From: Massospora cicadina
Taxonomy: Eukaryota > Entomophthoromycota > Entomophthoromycetes > Entomophthorales > Entomophthoraceae
Assembly (NCBI GenBank): GCA_022478985.1
Contig: JAKSZP010009242.1
Coordinates: 124,001-188,000 of the forward strand
Direction of reading: 5' to 3'
DNA length: 64,000 nt
The notes under the pieces are model-generated. The model saw nothing but the letters and a program-made list of their open reading frames with translations. It was not told where the DNA came from and did not search any database. Shown here one piece after another: positions 23,031-33,439 of this stretch (positions are counted from its first letter, which is position 1; each line of letters starts with the position of its first letter). Both the position numbers and the translations under genes were made by a program.

Positions 23031-23158
23031 TCCTCTTACCTTACTTGCCCAACTGCTCCCTGACATGGGCGCAGACTAATCTCCTCTGTGAGATTATCAA
23101 ACTAGAATCAGACTTGAATTGAATAAGTTGCAAAAGTGATTGCAACGAGAGAAAAAGT

Positions 23159-24890
23159 CCACTCATGAATTATTTTGATGGCCCCATGTCCCATGGTGGA
23201 ATGACCTTCTAGTATAACATCAGTTCTGGAGGAGGGGCGGATATAAGTGAGCCACTTCTTTTTGACCTTCTTGTAAAGCAGCCCATCCTTAATTTTTGCA
23301 TCAAAAGTCATCCTTTGTAGTTCAGCTTGGACCTCCAGGGTTTCCAACTTCCACTGGTCAGGTCGGCTTAATAGTTCATATAGCTGGTCCTCATTGGGGG
23401 TCAATGCTGCTAACACTGGTTTAGTGGAGAGGCCATCAGCATTCTGGTGAATAGTGCCTGTGTGGTGGCCGATGGTGAAATCATAGCTTTGCAGTTGTAG
23501 AGCCCACCTGGCTAGATGACCATTGGTATCCTTTATTTGTTGAAGCCACTGTAGCGAGGAGTGGTCTGTAATAATAATAAAGTCGTTTCCATAGAGGTAA
23601 GACTGAAGGTGTTTGATGGACAGTAGGACAGCTAGACATTCCCTCTTGGTGACGCTGTAGTTCCACTCAGCTTTATTTAGCGTCTTACTAAAGTAGGCCA
23701 CAGGGTGGTCAACCTGGTTTTCATCATGTTGGGCCAGGATAGCCCTGATGGCGACATTGCTCGCATCCATGAATAATAAGAAGGGTTGGTTGAAGCGAGG
23801 GTGAACTAGAATGGGTTTGGTACAGAGAGCGATTCTCAAGGCATTAAAAGTCTGTTTTTGTTCAGGCTGCCACTTGAATGGCACATTTTTCTGTAGGAGA
23901 TAAAACAGCGGTTCTGTAAGGTTGGCAAACGGGGAATAAACTACTGGTAATAGCCCACCATGCTGAGGAATATCTGGATATCCCTCAAGCTCTGGGGGCG
24001 TGACATCTTCTATATGGCAGCGATTTTGTCTGGTATAGGTCGGATGCCATCCTTAGAGACCTTGTGCCCCAGGAATTCTAATTTGGACTGAAAGAAGGAG
24101 CACTTTGAGGGCTTTAGCTTTAAGGACGCCCTTTGTAGCTGATTTAATACTTCCCATAGATGCTTGAGGTGCTACTAAAGGTTTGAGAGAAAACAGTAAT
24201 GTCATCTATATAAATAAGGACGCAGGAAAGCTTCAAGTCCCCAAGGATCCCATCCATGGCACGGTGGAAAGTGGCTGGGGCGTTACAAAGGCCTTGGGGC
24301 ATCCTGGTGGGCTCTAATAGTCCCTCATTGGCTATGAGAGCACACTTAGCCTGGTCTTCAGGGGCGAGCTCAACCTGCCAATATCCGCTGGAAAGGTCCA
24401 TGGCGGAAAAGTATTGGGATCCGGCGAGCAGTTGGAGGGAATTGTCAATTTGAGGTAAAGGATAACTGTCCTTTTTAGTGATGGAGTTAAGTCATCGATA
24501 GTCCTTCATCACCCAATGGATGCCTTCCTTCTTCTGAACAAGCAGAAGAGAAGAGGCCCAAGGGCTGGACCATCTAGTACTAAAAAAAGAGGCCCAAGGG
24601 CTGCATGAGGGCACCAGGAGTCTGGCGTCAAGTATTTGTTTTAGCTCAACGATCACCTGGGCCTCCTCGACCTTGCTTTTGGTAAGGTTGGGACCAAAAG
24701 GGAGGATCATTCCCAGTTTCTACATGATGGAGGACCCCATTCATTATTTCAAAGTTATAGGTCAAGGTTGAGAATAGGTCCAAATATTCTTCCAACAATG
24801 CTAGGACCTTTTGCTGTTGGTCATCCGAGAGGTCTTTACTGATATTAGTATCAACCAGACTAACCAAGGGTGGAGCTTCCAAGCCAAAGT
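23159..24890 (-). pseudogene. G4 reverse transcriptase and RNase H
   Basis: RT: 24646-24882 is the N-terminal part. 24492-24560 reads LLLVQKKEGIHWVMKDYR. 24144-24401 is open and has MDLSSGYWQVELAPEDQ (first Asp), MPQGLCNAPATFHRAMD and VLIYIDDITVFSQTF with YIDD intact. RH: 23159-23884 holds LLFMDASNVAIRAILAQ, VDHPVAYFSKTLN, KRECLAVLLSIKHLQSYL, TDHSSLQWL and GHLARWALQLQSYDF. Downstream it enters the IN zinc domain (GHGAIKIIHEW), where L1 begins; the last residues of the open frame (23108-23158) are L1 sequence. Short frameshifts and micro-insertion m3 break RT. Confidence 0.92.
24552..24603 (+). mobile_element. Micro-retroposon m3 (GACCATCTAGTACT plus A6) in G4 RT
   Basis: A perfect 16-bp duplication AGAGGCCCAAGGGCTG (24552-24567 and 24588-24603) flanks a 20-nt insert, GACCATCTAGTACT plus six A. 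The insert is 14 nt of body with a tail, identical in the body to m1 and m2. It disrupts the fingers region of G4 RT. Both duplication copies are identical, so the event is recent. Confidence 0.88.
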
Positions 24891-24899
24891 CTCTTTATT

Positions 24900-25860
24900 C
24901 CCCAAAGTTTTGGACGTCAGCAATAGCTTCCACTGGTAGTAATTGGACATAGGCGGTGGGGCTGTTTAGACCTACTATTTTGGGTTTATCAGTAAGGTTG
25001 GCAAACAGCACTGATATAGATCTAGCGAAGACTTGAGCTAGAATCCCCGGACAGGTTATAACCTCCTTTGGGGCGGGTTGTCTAGGCCTCAGACTTCTAG
25101 AAGGTACCCCAAGGGGATGTTGACATGGACCCAGACATCAGCAATGACCTGGGATTTTGGGGTATGGTAGTTGCCTTAGGCAATTAACTTGGCATGCCTT
25201 CTTGCCCATTAACAGCAGGAGGGGGAAGCCGGACTTGGGAACCCTTAATATGATATTCGAGCTGATCAATTTGGCTTTCACTCTCTAGAAGATAAGCCTG
25301 GGCTTTAACCTCAGTTTTGGAGTCATGGGGGTCTCAAAGATAAGTGGATACAATGACCAAGTAAGGATAGAAAGCCGCCATCATAATGGAGCACTGCCGA
25401 ATAGTCTATAAGAAAATGAGTCCTGAGGAGTCAGTTATAGCTAGGGTTGTCCAGAGTGACAGCGGGCATATCTTAAGTTAACTTCCCAAATTTTATTGGT
25501 AGAGAGGAATAAGCCCCTATGGATAGGGTGCACTAGGGGCCAGCAGTGTTATACTCCATATAGTGCAGCATATCAGGAGCGATCTTGATGCGTTTCATCA
25601 ACTTGTAGGATATGACTTTATGGGAACGCCACTGTCAACTATGGCATGGACTAGTATCTTATGAACTCAAACTGCGACCCAGGTGACCAGGCTTATGAAC
25701 TGGGGCGGCAGAGTGAGTAACATGGGAGTTTCATCAAAAGAAGAGTAGGCAGTATCAACTTCTTTATTATCATTAGATACTGAAACTTCTTCTCCAGATG
25801 CTGTAGCTCCTAATTCATTTATGGTTGCAGAGGATTCTCAAGGCTAGTTGGGGTTGTCAG
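24900..25860 (-). pseudogene. G4 protease region
   Basis: At about 25620-25660 the minus strand reads VHAIVDSGVPIK, the retropepsin active site with D-S-G intact (25628-25636). The rest of the section up to RT is readable only in short pieces, with frequent stops (for example EVKAQAYLLESESQIDQLEY). PR would cleave the Gag-Pol polyprotein. Confidence 0.7.
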
Positions 25861-25861
25861 C

Positions 25862-27830
25862 ACGAAGTGCCTCATCCTTCATGCTGACTGCCCTTTTCCC
25901 GCCTCTTTGGCAAGTCGTTTCCAGAAGTTCTTGGCGCTGTGTCTGGATCTGTTACAGTAAGTACATCTGGATTGAGGGTTCTTCTGGTTTTTGACAACAT
26001 GGATTCTAGGACGGTTAGAGGGGCCAGTGGAGGTAGCATTAAAGTGTATAGTCGACATAGGGATCTCATTAAGGGCCTTCTTAATGTCTCAGATGCAGGT
26101 AAACCCATTCTTCCTGGACAATCATATGCATCTGGACCTCAGGGTAGGATTCCAACGCAGAAATGACAATAATAGTGTCGTCCAGGGTGATACAATTCAT
26201 GGTGACCAAGGGGTGAGCTTGAGCATAAAAATGGCAGGCGAACTCTGTAAGCTTTCTCCTTTGTTTAATTGGATACCCATGAAGGCCTGTTTTTGGTTGG
26301 CTAAGGTTTGGTTGCTACTGAACTCTTAGATTAAAGCCATGCGGACCTGATCCCAAGTTGTGCACTCCTTCAAATGAGGGTTCATGATCTCCCAGGCCAT
26401 GCTATCCAGGCAGGAGTGGATATTTCACCCTTTGCCGATCAGTGGCCTCCTCCATGGAGCTTTTATAAACGTACAGGAATGATGCAATTCTCTCTTGGCT
26501 GGGAATGAACCTTTCTTTAAAACTAGGTTTAAAGTTTATTTACCAGAGGAACGGAGAGGGTACTAAAACCAGGGATAGGTGTTGGTTTCAAAATTTCAGT
26601 TTCCACATAGTCATGGGGGCCCTGTTGGTCTAGCTGGCATCATAGGCTTCAAGTTCTTCCTGGACATTGTCCCAATTTTGATTGAAGGAGTAAATGTAAA
26701 CCTTGAACTGCGACCTGCTTTTTTAAAGATTGTATGTTGGCCTGCTGGCGATGAGACTGGTCCTTGAGGGTGGTCAGGCAGGTCTTGAACCCTCGATAAG
26801 TTTGCTCCAGCCAAGAGATGTGGGCATTGGTGAGCTCAGCAATAATACTTTAGTTGCCCATTTTTTCTGACAGGGCATTTAGGGAGACTCTAGGGTCAAG
26901 TGGGACTCCATCCGTTCAGAGTCTACATCCCTCAGCTACAAACTGAATTTGTTCATGTAAAACAGCCAAGGCTGTCATCACATCCTTCTGCCAGGGGTTC
27001 TCAGGGCCAGTGGTGGGGGCTGAGGGACCTGGGGGCCCGGGGGGTCCACAGGGACCTTCTGGCCCTTTAGGCCCCTCACGCCACAAGGGGCCTTCAGGCC
27101 TGAGGCCCTTCAGGACCTTCGCCCCTAGATGTTAGTTGTGGGAGGCCAGCTCTAGATAGTGTTGTTGTAGGGTCCCTACCAGATCCTTGACTTAGAGGTG
27201 GCGTCAATTCCAAGTTGTTTTGAGGTGTTGGACGTTCTGATGCAGTTCATCCTCAAGAAATCCGGAGATCCCGTGATCTAACACCATTACCTGGTCTTGA
27301 ACTTCATTAACCAGCTGTCAATTATCAATTATGGACTTGCAGTTGTCATGAATGAAGTAGGAGGCTGCATTATAGAAATTGACGAGATGTATGTAGGGCT
27401 TGGGGGAGCCCCAGTTAGCGTGTGACTTCTTGATGGTGCAACCCAAACAGTTGGAGTAAGTGATGGATGGCGGGGTGAATGAAATGGCGGAGGTAACACT
27501 GGGGCCCAATGTGAGTTCTGCTGGCGGCAGCTGGGCTGACTCATAAAGGTCCCGCATGGTAGAGGGAATGGCAGAGGCGCGGGAACAACTAGTGCAGGCA
27601 CCCACAGAGTAGATGCCATTTATTAGTTGTGAGATTACCTTGTTAAGGTTTTTGTATTGAAGTTGGTACTGACTTCCATCAATAGAAAGCAGGGTGAACT
27701 GGAATTTGGCATGAACTTCTAATATTTTGGCTTACGCGGCCAGTATTTCATGCTGCAAGGTACTAACCCATTATGCAATGCTTCTCAACTGACCTTCAGT
27801 TTAATCTTATAGGCTTCTAGTATTTTCCAT
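25862..27830 (-). pseudogene. G4 gag (helical region, collagen-like tract, capsid, zinc knuckle)
   Basis: Order from the 5' side (right to left). About 27140-27610 is the N-terminal part, with YNAASYFIHDNCKSIIDN, then NEVQDQVMVLDHG and LEDELHQNVQHLKTTW, which look helical. At 27000-27120 is a Gly-X-Y tract. About 26170-26480 is capsid-like: MEEATDRQRVKYPLLPG, KTGLHGYPIKQRRKLTEFAC and DDTIIVISALES. At 25926-25965 is a zinc knuckle, CTYCNRSRHSAKNF, with the last Cys changed to Phe. Single stops occur throughout. Gag would form the particle; the placement of a collagen-like stalk between helical part and capsid is unusual and is shared with G1. Confidence 0.7.
27000..27120 (-). other. Collagen-like Gly-X-Y coding tract in G4 Gag
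   Basis: In the coding sense the frame reads EGPLWREGPKGPEGPCGPPG followed by PPGPSAPTTGPENP: about eight consecutive Gly-X-Y triplets with one internal slip. It is in frame with the helical region upstream and the DVMTALAVLHEQIQF segment downstream, apart from stops. The complementary strand also shows Gly-Pro runs, as any GGN/CCN-rich tract will; the minus strand is the Gag strand. Confidence 0.75.
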
Positions 27831-27863
27831 TGTGATAGACGTTTCACTTGGGACAGCTCAGAG

Positions 27864-27881
27864 CCCCTGTAGTGAGCACCA
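27864..27881 (-). promoter_or_regulatory. Primer-binding site of G4
   Basis: In the coding sense TGGTGCTCACTACAGGGG lies four bases inside the 5' LTR and begins with the TGG that pairs with a tRNA CCA end. The tRNA 3' end implied is CCCCTGTAGTGAGCACCA. I cannot assign it to an amino acid. Confidence 0.75.
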
Positions 27882-27885
27882 CTAT

Positions 27886-28297
27886 TATCGGCGCTACAGT
27901 TTCTAGACTGGCGCTGAGGTCCAAAGGTGGCTCAAAGCTGCTAATCTGCAGAGAAAGGTTGAGAAGGAAGCGGAAAGCTGGGTAAATTATTTGATATTTT
28001 ATTAGGCTTAGTAGGATTTGATATTTATAGGGTGTGTTGGGACTTGGAGAACTCAGGATTTCGGGGCCTCATCTGTTCAGGATCTTTACTGATCTTCTGT
28101 AATGGCCTCCTCGTGGGCATCGTCAATGGATGGTGTTGCTCACCTGACCAAATGGGTGAAACGCCACCCCACGTGTATCAGGAATAGGGGAGGAGGATCC
28201 TGAAATTGATTTAGCTCGGTTAGGTTCAACAACTGATTTGGCACAGCCTAATTCAGAAGGGGAGAATTTGATTCAATCATTATCTTAAATTCTGACA
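27886..28297 (-). repeat. 5' LTR of G4
   Basis: 412 bp, partner of 16413-16824. Its inner end reads TATCGG where the other copy has TGTCAG; the outer end CTGACA is intact and borders the duplication AGTAT. Confidence 0.93.
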
Positions 28298-28302
28298 AGT
28301 AT

Positions 28303-30123
28303 GAAGACTATTATCCTAGTTGTATTCTTCACAATCAAAATGAGTATGTCAGATGCGACGCTCTTCCTTCCTAATAACATAACGGCACCCTTGGATATCT
28401 AGGGAACCTTTCCCTTCACTCTTCCTCTTGAGACAGGAGAACCACTTGGACAAGGGAAAACTATCCATTCAACTTTAATTAAAAAGTTAGCAATGACCTG
28501 TAGATAAGAGAAAACTATCACTTCATCTCCAACCACAAGTGCACAGTGCAAAATATATAGCTATCTAAATGTAATGTATTGTGAACTGTAAGATACTGCT
28601 TTAAAGAATAGAGATATAAGGAGAGTGTCTGTAACTCTCCTGTTGACAGTGTGGTGGTTAATAGTGAACAGAGCCAATGCAAGGAAACCAGCCATTAGAA
28701 TAAAAGTCACTATTGCCCAGTAGAAGGTGATGGAACAATAATAACTCAAGCAAAAGTGAGCGATTATTAAAGTTAAAATCCAACCAAAAATGATGCGGTG
28801 CACTAAAGAATAAATGGTAAATATACCAGGTTGGAGAGAACCTGGGCGAACCAACGGTGCACTAGGTGAAAGCCTAATGTATATAAAATATGATTGTTAA
28901 GGTAGCGTGAGACCTCCTCAGAGAGGTCCGCGCACAGGATTGCTTGGAAAAGCATTTTAATAAAACTGGAAATAGAAGTAAATTTTATTGGGAAGTGTAC
29001 CAACAAGGAATGTTAGTCATGGGAAACATAATTAAACTATGGCGGGGGAATATGGGGTACGCTGAAGTGGGCCCAAGCACTGACCCACCAATAGGCAGAC
29101 ACTTCCATTCCAATTGGTCAAATATGCTGAAACCAACTTCAAGCAAGTAATTGTTTGAAGTTGGATCTGACCCAAACGCGTTGTTTTGTAAATGGAACGG
29201 GTTTCAAAACCCCATTCCTCGATTAACCAAATGGAACTGTCAGCGTTTATTTGGTAAACCATCCATTTTAATGCCTGGGCCGACATAAGGGGCTGGGCAT
29301 TTGGCGCCTCACTAGTACCAACCTGGGCATATTTTGCCTGTACCCAGCGTTGGTCTAGTGTATGCCTGAGGTCAGTGAGGGCCTGTAGCTTCACCTTCTG
29401 GGCCTCCTAGCGCCCAGCCTTATCCTTGGGGTTAGTCCCCACTATGATGTCATTTGAACATGACAAAAGATCAGTAGATATATAGGATATTCATTACCAA
29501 TCTCTTCCGTTGGCTCCCCAATATGATCAGCATCCCTACCAATGGTTTTAGCCCTTAGGAGACATCCAAAATAATGATTACTACATCAACCTAATTAGAT
29601 TCCACCGCTGACTGTCATGACCCCTTCTGGGTTATATTATCTAAAGAGCATGTCCCAACTTTTTTAGCTAACTCCAACTAGTTATCATTATTAAGCTTGC
29701 TACAGGCATAGTAATGGGACCTTATACTTATTGACAGCATGCTGCCTTGCCTTTCAAGCTAACCTACAAGTTTTTTTTTTCAACAAAAAGCATTGTCAAT
29801 GATCAGTGGCTGCAAGAAACCCTTATAGCTTGGTGACAACCCCAATTGATTTACACAAGAATTCTAATTAGCAAAATTGACTCATAAACAAAAGCACTTT
29901 AAAAAATTGTTGGGGATCCTTTCATATGGAACACCAGTAATATGTCATAAGAAAAACCTGCTGAATTGATCAAAATCCACATAGGAATAAATAAAGAATA
30001 GTTACAATATCACTGATAACTCCCACATTCTATGGGTTTTTAATAATGAATGCCCCAGCGGATAAAGCTGTTGATACCTATAATCTATTAAGCTGGATGA
30101 TGGGGCATTATAAAATCCCAACA
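28303..30123 (-). repeat. 5' LTR of G3, part 2 (right of G4), with extra internal segment
   Basis: Continues the LTR interrupted at 16412 (GAAGACTATTATCCTAG) and ends AAAATCCCAACA at 30123. It aligns with 9500-10466 except for about 0.86 kb (roughly 28590-29465) absent from the other copy. Anchors on each side of the extra segment are TAGCTATCTAAATGTA (28557; 9757 in the partner) and GTTGGC[TG]CC (29509; 9852). Confidence 0.75.
28561..29430 (-). pseudogene. Unidentified broken gene with membrane segments inside a G3 LTR
   Basis: Three minus-strand frames lie in tandem. 29032-29394 (120 residues) is soluble-looking, with ALKWMVYQINADSSIWLIEE. 28803-29006 has ILCADLSEEVSRYLNNHILY. 28561-28854 has at least two strongly hydrophobic spans (FGWILTLIIAHFCLSYYCSI; AIVTFILMAGFLALALFTI) followed by Arg residues. 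They may be one protein broken by frameshifts or one with small introns. I do not recognise the family. The segment is more GC-rich than the flanking LTR. It is either an insertion or captured gene in this LTR or an original LTR part deleted from the other copy. Confidence 0.4.
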
Positions 30124-30128
30124 CCCCC

Positions 30129-31438
30129 TTTGGAAGATGTTAAAAATGAGAGTTACCTTTAAGGCATTATATAATATCTTCTGACATTTGCAAAAATTAG
30201 AACAGACTTTATGAGTTGATATCTCTACTGCTCTTACATTAAACGCAAAATAATAACTACTTATTGATCAAACTTTTATTAATAACCATGTGAAATTTTT
30301 TGTCTTTGCACTAATAGCCAATAGCGTTGCCCTATTTATTATAATCTCAAATATCAAAAATATAACTTTTGTTTCAAAAATGGAGCAACTGTCAACTATA
30401 CAGAATGGTTGGTCAATGCATCATAACTAGTGAAGGAGCCTATATTGCTTTTCCTATGGAGTTTGTCTCCCTTCAGGTCAGCTCTCCTGGCAAGGTGTTG
30501 TCCATAAGTAACTAACATCATTTTTATAGTGCACATTTCCTCAAATTTTATGGATCATTTATAAACCATGAAGAAAAAATCTTTAATATCCTTAGTCAGG
30601 CATGGCTTTACATACCCTTAAGTTGTTAAGGTTCTTTCTACCCAATTATTTTATCAATATAACTTATAATGATGTGGTAATCCTATCTGGTATCTGCATA
30701 TTGATTATTGTAGTTTAGACCCTCATTCCATCATCTTTCTAAATCAAGGTTTTTTACAAGCATACACAATTTCTGAGTTGACTTTGGGGAACAGCAAGTT
30801 GTATGCGCTGGATTATTTCTGGATCTGTCATACATGATAATAGAAAAATCTAATCTCCATGGAGAAAAACAAGGATTGAGCTTCATGCGACTCCTGGTTG
30901 AATCATATTCATCCACGAGGGGATCTTCATTCTCTTTGCTAATTTAACCGCTAAGGGAAAGACTGTGATAAAAGGACATAAAGTTGCCTTCTTTCATTTA
31001 ATACACAAGAATTCCTATTGACGAAAAGCTTGGAAGAATCATCAGAGTTTGGTCTGTCCGATGTCACATTAAATACATGTGCACTTAACTTGAGAGTTCA
31101 ATTACAGCTTATTAGAAGAACAAAAAATTAAGCCTTGTCCTTATTACAGATATACGTGCAGATATTTGCAACAAGAGTATATAATTCAAGTGCATTAATT
31201 GCATATCACGCACGTTGACATAGGAGATGACCAACCCATATGTTCACAGCCTATCTGGCATATCTGAGTCAATAAAAGTATAAAATGAGCACAATTAAAT
31301 TATTACATAAATGAATGATTGTTTCATCTTAAAGTCCCTAAGCCAGTTCTGTACAAATTGTCAAGAAAAAAGAAGTCTATAACTTAATAGTGAATAACTA
31401 TTTTTGACTAATTAAATTTTTACTAAAAATACGTTACT
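30129..31438 (+). pseudogene. G2 protease and RT N-terminus relic
   Basis: Resumes G2 after G3. About 30307-30345 reads IANSVALFIIISNI, which fits a decayed retropepsin site (D-S-G-A...FI) at the expected place, but this is weak. About 31385-31440 reads VNNYF and LKIRYS, and the DNA aligns with G6 43120-43165 (GTGATCAATTATC...GTATCCACTT), just before the RT block that resumes at 35802 after G5. Between these the sequence is AT-rich without clear motifs. Confidence 0.45.
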
Positions 31439-31442
31439 CCTT

Positions 31443-32201
31443 TGTCAGGTGACAGGGTGCATTTCTGAAGTCGCGTTTATCTGAAGCAGGGCTTTGAAGC
31501 TCACAGAGATAGATAAAACTCTAGACATTCAAACATAATATGATAAGTTGATAGATAAAGTATATAAGATATTCTAATGGAAATAGTCTCTTATATGGGA
31601 TAATAATAGTATAATTCATAGTGCTAGTATAGTCAAAGAAAAAAAGAAAAAGATAAGATAATGGGATTAAAAGAAATTCTCTGGATACAGCTTAGATATA
31701 CAGGTATATAAAAGAAGGTTTTGGTTACCTAGTGTATCCAGCGTTTCATTGCTCTGTCTGTTCTTCTCCTCTAATCATCAGGAAGTTCTTTACAAATTCA
31801 TGGAGACATAAGTACATTGCCAAGTAGAATATAAACACAAAACATGAATCTAAACTAAGCTATGTATTGCTAAATAGCAATGTATTGGCGACTCTAAGAG
31901 ATAAGTTTTGATTGGGATTTAGTACTTAATTTGAGTAATTTCTGAATTAGAAATAGAGGTCGCTTGAGTGCATTGTAGATGGGGCGCTAATAAATCAATA
32001 GATCCCAAATTTTCTTAGTTGTAATTTTGACGTTATTAATTGTTTAATGCTATGAAATTAAAAGTTAAAAATAAAATTTGGACCTTAAGCCCAATGAAGT
32101 GTTAATCAGTAATAATCAATAATTAATACAGGTGAATTTTTCTAAGATAAATAAATTTATCAAAACCCCAAGGCCAAGGCTTCATACTTATTATGGCAAA
32201 G
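31443..32201 (+). repeat. Left LTR of G5
   Basis: Aligns with 35028-35796 across most of its length by eye, with many substitutions. The sequence just inside (CCCAACAGTGCCCTCTCCA, 32202-32220) is not like the PBS shared by the other elements. Confidence 0.7.
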
Positions 32202-32801
32202 CCCAACAGTGCCCTCTCCAAGCCTTGAGAAAAGTAGAATTCTTATGTTCATCATGGCTTTTATGTTAGATGCTTTGGCTAACATTCTGATCTAAATAAA
32301 AACATCTATATGTTGCTTTTATGGGATAGATGTGTTAGCCTTGACTCTTGAAAAAATATCTGGTCAGCTGCGAGGGGTTGTTTGTCTGCTCTTCAGGTAA
32401 GCAGTCTGACGTCATTCTTAATTTAGTAGAATAAACTTCAGGTGCAAGATCATTAAGGGAGTGGCAAATCACTTACTAAAGTCTAAATAGTTAAATTTTC
32501 TCAGAAATAAAAGATTAATTCAGTATAGGACCTTCAGGCAGAGCTGGAGGGCAGAGTTTATTCTTTGGATCATTGAACAAGATGGACGGCATTAAGACTT
32601 GTTAATTAAAACTTAACTTAGTCCTAACTTTAATTTTATGATTGACTTATGGTTGGGCCTTGATCTCAGAATATATAAATGTGTAGAGAAACCTGGCAAC
32701 AGGAACTTTAGTCATCTGAACTGAATCAGATGTTGACTTGGAAACTATTTAAACTTATGCTCAGTTGTTTGCAACTAGATCCACTATAGCTATAAAGATA
32801 T

Positions 32802-33095
32802 TTGGCGGTGTTCAGAATAAAGATTGATAGGGTAAAAGCTCTTCTAGAATGGGATGGCACATTCTCATTGTGCGCAGTGATGATTTTAGTTGAATTAAAG
32901 GCAAAGAATTGGAGTCAGTGGCCTTTAGCACTTTACACATTGTATTTACCTTTCTTCAAGAATCGGGAAGCTAAAATCTTGAACGTTATAGACAAGCTTG
33001 ATGGGCACAAGTCACTTGGAAAGGGGTTTATCAACCTCATCCAACAAGTCAGAATGACCAAAGATAATCTGAGAGCAATTTGGGATTTATATTGA
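32802..33095 (+). CDS. G5 97-residue open frame, unknown
   Basis: Open from ATG at 32802 to a stop at 33095. It contains RVKALLEWDGTFSLCAVMIL and a Lys-rich C-terminal half (GHKSLGKGFINLIQQVRMTK). The length is only moderately above chance in this AT-rich DNA. No family recognised; possibly a Gag remnant of G5 given the position after the left LTR. Confidence 0.25.
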   Translation: MAVFRIKIDRVKALLEWDGTFSLCAVMILVELKAKNWSQWPLALYTLYLPFFKNREAKILNVIDKLDGHKSLGKGFINLIQQVRMTKDNLRAIWDLY

Positions 33096-33439
33096 AAGAG
33101 TCAATATTGGATAAATTTTATATAAATTAACATTTATTTGTTGGACGTTTTAATTCTTTGGTGCCCAGACTATACACAATTAAGGCCGTTCATTAAAAAG
33201 AATACTTGTCATACATCAATGCATCCTGGTTTTCTGATCTAGCTGATTCTTCTTGCGTACTATAGTCCAAAAGGCTAAATTTTTTTGTTATTTTAAATCT
33301 GGTTGGTGATCAAGTAAATTTCTCACTAAAACCATCTTTTTTTAGCACTAGTGGTGCCCAACTCAAAAGGGGGAGCTGCCACGCATCTTTATTTGCAAAT
33401 GGGCCAAACAAAGGGAATATTAGAAACAAGAAAAACCTA

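Larger units (their letters stand above)
17831..23158 (-). mobile_element. L1: near full-length LINE (non-LTR retrotransposon)
   Basis: A 5.3-kb minus-strand LINE inserted in the IN of G4, bounded by CCACTC[G/A]TGA. Order in the coding sense: 5' UTR of about 130 bp, ORF1 with a zinc knuckle, ORF2 with AP-endonuclease, RT and a C-terminal zinc finger, then a short AT-rich tail (AAATTAAAATTAAAAAG). The 5' end was set by aligning with L3: after the TSD both begin with a CTTTTC-type pyrimidine run and share GATAATC[TA]CACAG. L1 looks clearly more GC-rich than the surrounding older Gypsy DNA. ORFs contain stops and frameshifts, so it is inactive. It also carries micro-insertion m2. Confidence 0.88.
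16413..28297 (-). mobile_element. G4: Ty3/Gypsy element with 412-bp LTRs, interrupted by L1
   Basis: LTRs at 16413-16824 and 27886-28297 are both 412 bp and look alike at roughly nine in ten positions. The element ends are the inverted repeat TGTCAG...CTGACA, and the flanks AGTAT (16408-16412 and 28298-28302) are a perfect 5-bp TSD. PBS 27864-27881, then gag, PR, RT, RH and IN run right to left. Several frames are long and the PR triad is intact, so G4 is among the younger Gypsy copies, but stops remain throughout. L1 split the IN region later. Confidence 0.93.
9379..30123 (-). mobile_element. G3: Ty3/Gypsy element, interrupted by G4
   Basis: Minus-strand element with a 3' LTR at 9379-10466 and a 5' LTR split into 16322-16412 and 28303-30123 by G4. 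Both LTRs start TGTTGGGAT in the coding direction. Flanks CCCCC at 9374-9378 and 30124-30128 form the TSD. A polypurine tract (AAGTGGGGGA in the coding sense, 10467-10476) precedes the 3' LTR, and a PBS lies at 16302-16319. Gag, PR, RT, RH and IN relics run right to left. The closest relative in the window is G6, which matches through gag, pol, the A-rich spacer and the accessory frame. Confidence 0.82.

Noticed and set aside
23108..23158. C-terminal residues of the 258-residue RNase H frame
   Set aside because: This stretch is the 5' UTR of L1 read in frame, not integrase sequence.
27010..27110. Gly-Pro-rich reading on the plus strand over the collagen-like tract
   Set aside because: GGN/CCN-rich DNA gives Gly/Pro runs on both strands; the minus strand is the one carrying Gag.
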